Positions 61,164 through 64,000 of a stretch of DNA of 64,000 nt are shown here, piece after piece (within the stretch, counting starts at the first letter, position 1; the number at the start of each line of letters is the position of its first letter). The stretch is from Takifugu bimaculatus (taxonomy: Eukaryota > Chordata > Actinopteri > Tetraodontiformes > Tetraodontidae). The notes under the pieces were generated by a model. That model did no database searches. It was given only the letters and a program-made list of their open reading frames with translations, and was not told the DNA's origin. Made by a program: the position numbers and the translations under genes. The stretch spans positions 1,879,208 through 1,943,207 of the forward strand of contig CP034993.1 of NCBI GenBank assembly GCA_004026145.2, in the 5' to 3' direction.

Positions 61164-62468
61164 ATGCAGCTTTTAGGGTCGGCTGTGCTTTTCTCTGTCC
61201 TGCTGCAGGCTATGGTAGGACCAAATACACGAGCAACTCTGGTTTATATGTTGGGACTCATCTGTGAAATAAGCTGATCACTTTGTTCATCTGGATGTCT
61301 GTTATCCACTAAGCGGAGACGTTTCTCTGTCCCCCCAACAGGCTGTTCCAACAGAGGACTGGCAGACAGCTACGTCCATTTATAATTTCTCAGCAGTTGA
61401 TATCGACGGCAATGTGGTTTCCCTTGAGAAATACAGGTGACCTCATCTGGGAGATGATGTGCTGCTAAATGCCCGAGGACGCCAAGCGTTGTGACATAAT
61501 GTCTGTTTTTGTTGCGTCTTCAGAGGGGACGTTGTCATCATCACCAACGTGGCCTCGAAATGAGGTAAAACCCCAGTAAACTACTCTCAGTTTGCGGAGA
61601 TGCACGCCAAGTACGCTGAGAGAGGTTTACGCATCCTTGCCTTCCCTTCTAACCAGTTCGGAAACCAGGTAAGTAAAATAAAAATGAGCATGAACTTATC
61701 TATAACCCTCTCTGGGGTGTGGATAACGCCGACCTTTAATGTCCTGGACCGGTTTCTCCTTGTAGGAGCCAGGCACCGAAGCTCAGATCAAGCAGTTTGC
61801 TCAGTCTTACAATGCTCAGTTTGACCTGTTCAGTAAGATTGAGGTGAACGGGCCTGACGCTCACCCGTTGTGGAAGTGGCTCAAAGAGCAGCCTAACGGA
61901 AGCGGCTTCATGGGAAAGTAAGTGTGACCTACAAAGAGAGGGGGCAGCATTCATGGCTTTTACACTAAATGCTATGATTATTACCTAGTGTTTCCTGACC
62001 TGGTTTTTATTTTCTTTCCTGCAGTAGCATCAAGTGGAATTTCACTAAGGTATATATTTCTATGGTTTAATGTCAAAAGTTCAATGGTGAATTTATTCCA
62101 AATGAGACCAAGTGCTGTTTCACTCAAACCTTTATCCTATTAATCTGTAGTTTTTGATCGACCGAGAGGGTCACGTGGTGAAGAGATACGGACCTCTGGA
62201 TGATCCAAGCGTAAGTATAATCTCTGTTGGACAAGATAAACATATCTATATATATTCCATGCATGCTGTAAAATAAGTGCAATGGTATGAAGAAGAGATA
62301 ATTTAAGGGCTGTGAGACCACAGCCAGTAATTCTCATGGTATGAAAATTATATACTGAAGCCATAACTGTTGATAATGTTTATAAATGACAGGTGATATC
62401 TTCTACTTTTTCTGTCTTCTCAGGTGGTGGAGAATGATCTTCCTCAGTATTTAAGCAACAGCTCATGA
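61164..62468 (+). CDS. gpx4: Phospholipid hydroperoxide glutathione peroxidase (selenoprotein)
   Basis: GPX4 reduces lipid hydroperoxides in membranes using glutathione and so blocks ferroptosis. Exons: 61164-61214, 61342-61436, 61524-61668, 61766-61917, 62025-62049, 62151-62210, 62424-62468. The phases join and give 190 residues including selenocysteine. The active site reads VASK-U-GKTPVNYSQF, with U encoded by TGA at 61561-61563 (residue 62). The rest of the catalytic tetrad is present: Gln in FPSNQFGNQEPG, and Trp and Asn in IKWNFTKF. As in other GPX4 proteins, the tetramer-interface loop is short. The N-terminus MQLLGSAVLFSVLLQAM is hydrophobic and fits a short signal or mitochondrial leader. 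A naive translation would stop at the TGA, so automated annotation may truncate this gene. Confidence 0.96.
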
Positions 62469-62545
62469 CTCACTTACTGATACTCGCCGTACTGGCGTAC
62501 TCCTATCTCCTTTGTCTGCCTCCTGGAGGACCAGTGGATGTAGAT

Positions 62546-62618
62546 CTGGTGCAGCCCAGACCAGTGACGGTCTGCTCATAAACCCATTTGATGGACAGAG
62601 CAGACCTGATGAAACCAG
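62546..62618 (+). ncRNA. gpx4: SECIS element of gpx4
   Basis: In the 3' UTR, GTGA (62564-62567) and TGAT (62607-62610) form the non-Watson-Crick quartet. The helix above it is perfect: GGTCTGCTC (62569-62577) pairs with GAGCAGACC (62598-62606). The apical loop has the conserved AAA at 62580-62582. Below the quartet, CTGGT (62546-62550) pairs with ACCAG (62614-62618). This hairpin recruits SBP2 and directs selenocysteine insertion at the in-frame TGA. Confidence 0.92.
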
Positions 62619-62732
62619 CGTGCAAAATTCCTGGGTCAACCAAGCTCCCATTCCCCCGGTTTTCTGTGGAGAAGGACAAAGACTTCCTCGATGTAGCAGT
62701 TTGCACATACTAATGTGTCTCATTATGTCCAC

Positions 62733-62738
62733 AATAAA
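62733..62738 (+). terminator. gpx4: gpx4 polyadenylation signal
   Basis: AATAAA about 265 bases after the stop codon and about 115 bases after the SECIS hairpin, followed by a GT-rich stretch (GTTTGTCTGTGG). The SECIS is therefore retained in the mRNA. Confidence 0.85.
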
Positions 62739-62759
62739 AGTGCCAGTATTGCAGATCTG

Positions 62760-63286
62760 AGTTTGTCTGTGGCTTTCATTTCTTTTCTCACAAGTTTGTG
62801 CACCTTGGATTCACACAAAATAGGTCGATTTTCTGATATCCTTTTGCATTGAGGTACATTTTGCGATTTTCTAAATTTTTCCCTGTAGTTACCTCAAACA
62901 AGCTAAGGTGACCTCGATGTTTACAAAGAGCCGAATAACAGTACAAATCTCTCACTCTGACGCAAGTCTCACCGAACCGAACGTCAGGTGAAGCGCCAGC
63001 TCCTGCCTGCAGTTCCCCCGACATCCTACAGGCGGCGCCACATCGCTCACTACATAACCAGGCAGGAGCAGCAGCGCGCGGGCAGCGAGTGCGGTTCCGT
63101 CGACCTGAGAGGAGCGGAGGGAAGACCGCACCGATGAAGCCGCCGTCTCGGACAACTACCGCCTTCGTTTGAGCACTCCTGCGTATCAAACGACGCTCAA
63201 CTCCCGCCGATATCGCGCCGTCGTTGACGGTCTTTTATTCGGTTGGAGAGGGGGGGTTCGTCCCTGTTTTTCCTCCGGGAGACTGA
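62760..63286. other. gpx4 downstream spacer and CpG-rich promoter of the next gene
   Basis: An AT-rich start passes into a CpG-dense stretch from about 62.98 kb (GCAGCGCGCGGGCAGCGAG at about 63072), which fits the promoter and 5' UTR of the gene starting at 63287. A 133-codon minus-strand frame across it has no similarity I recognise. Confidence 0.55.
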
Positions 63287-63419
63287 ATGGAAGCAGCAGC
63301 CGAGGGAGCGGTCGGGCTGTCGGAGGCCAGGGACGGGAGCCCGCTCTCCGATGCCGCAGCATCCGATGATGGAGATACGGTCATCGGAGACAGCTACGGG
63401 ATGGACGCCGCAGACACGG
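63287..63419 (+). CDS. First coding exon of an unrecognised gene, 3'-partial
   Basis: An ATG at 63287, following a CpG-rich leader, opens 44 codons plus one base (MEAAAEGAVGLSEARDGSPL..., acidic, Ala/Asp-rich) ending at a donor, ACG G|GTAGAT. Low-complexity acidic N-termini of this kind occur in many unrelated vertebrate genes, and I cannot name it from this exon. The next exon must lie beyond the window or in the last 580 bases, where I see none. Confidence 0.55.
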
Positions 63420-64000
63420 GTAGATCAACCCTCTTTTGCCGTACGCCTGCCGGTTGTAGGGGTGTTTATGTCTCCCACCCTGAAATCCATGTCAATTCAC
63501 CGCCACTGCTGCCACCAGAAAGTCCCGAATCATCTTTGCTAGCGCGGGGCTGGTAAGCTAGGCTATGAGCTAATTCCACCGCTTTGGTGATGCGAACAGG
63601 TAAAGCTCCACAGTGCCGTAACTATGGGATGGTGAGTCGTGACCAGTCAGTGTAAAAAGATGGAGAGCAACAGTAGTAGAATGTCGGATTTTCTGACCGT
63701 AGGAGTGAGGTGGAGCTGTGATTTCTACACTTTCCCCAGGACCCCCCCAGCATCAGGCGCAGAGAATGCATCACCCTTATGATAGATCTCAAATGTCACC
63801 CAGAACAAACACATAAACCACCTCCTTGGGCGACCCATTTGTATCACCTTAAAGAAGACCTAAATTAGTAATATAACAAAAGCAATTTATCTTGTCATTC
63901 GAAAATACAGCAACCATAAAAATCCCACTACTGCTCCCCCCGGTGTGTCCAAAATACCCCAATATTAAACAGTTTACATTTGAGGAACGTGTGTACGTTT
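63420..64000. other. First intron of the partial right-hand gene
   Basis: No second exon or repeat is visible before the window ends. Composition falls back toward AT-rich. Confidence 0.45.

Noticed and set aside
60977..61267. 96-codon frame overlapping gpx4 exon 1
   Set aside because: Out of frame with gpx4 and running into the intron; it is probably 5' UTR.
63287..63419. Naming the last gene pip5k1c on the strength of an acidic Ala/Glu-rich start
   Set aside because: Composition alone is not evidence, and no kinase-domain exon is visible.

Overview
The window reads as a compact stretch of a teleost fish chromosome. Genes are split into many short exons with GT..AG borders, there are small fish-type hAT and piggyBac MITEs and long GT microsatellites, and every identifiable protein has a vertebrate counterpart. 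I cannot name the species; intron sizes and repeat types fit a spiny-rayed (percomorph) fish.

Layout, left to right. About 1-31.6 kb: sbno2 (strawberry notch homologue 2, + strand). Its 5' end lies outside the window. The left intron carries a nested DNA transposon (589-3413). A possible second first exon lies at 10.9 kb, and the helicase-like body occupies 16-28.8 kb, followed by a 2.8 kb 3' UTR. About 34.4-44.9 kb: tjp3 (ZO-3, + strand), 30 coding exons, including a run of tandemly duplicated linker exons. About 46.2-57.6 kb: arhgap45 (HMHA1; F-BAR, C1 and RhoGAP, + strand), 24 coding exons with a possible alternative first exon. About 57.7-59.4 kb: polr2e (RNA polymerase subunit RPB5, - strand), tail to tail with arhgap45. 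About 61.0-62.75 kb: gpx4 (+), with an in-frame TGA for selenocysteine and a well-formed SECIS hairpin in its 3' UTR. At 63.3 kb the first coding exon of another + strand gene starts; I do not recognise it.

The block arhgap45(+) polr2e(-) gpx4(+) keeps the order and orientation it has on human 19p13.3, where SBNO2 is also a neighbour. Here sbno2 lies on the other side, with tjp3 wedged between. The genes share no pathway: a transcriptional co-regulator, a tight-junction scaffold, a Rho GAP, a core polymerase subunit and a lipid-peroxide peroxidase.

The main oddities are four places (one in sbno2, three in tjp3) where the homologous reading frame continues only if one extra base is skipped. 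arhgap45, polr2e and gpx4 are clean. I think residual single-base insertion errors in the assembly are the likeliest cause, although for sbno2 a 250-base intron would also restore the frame. I found no convincing undescribed system. The best leads are the duplicated tjp3 exon pairs, the possible alternative first exons, and an orphan hydrophobic exon next to the polr2e promoter.
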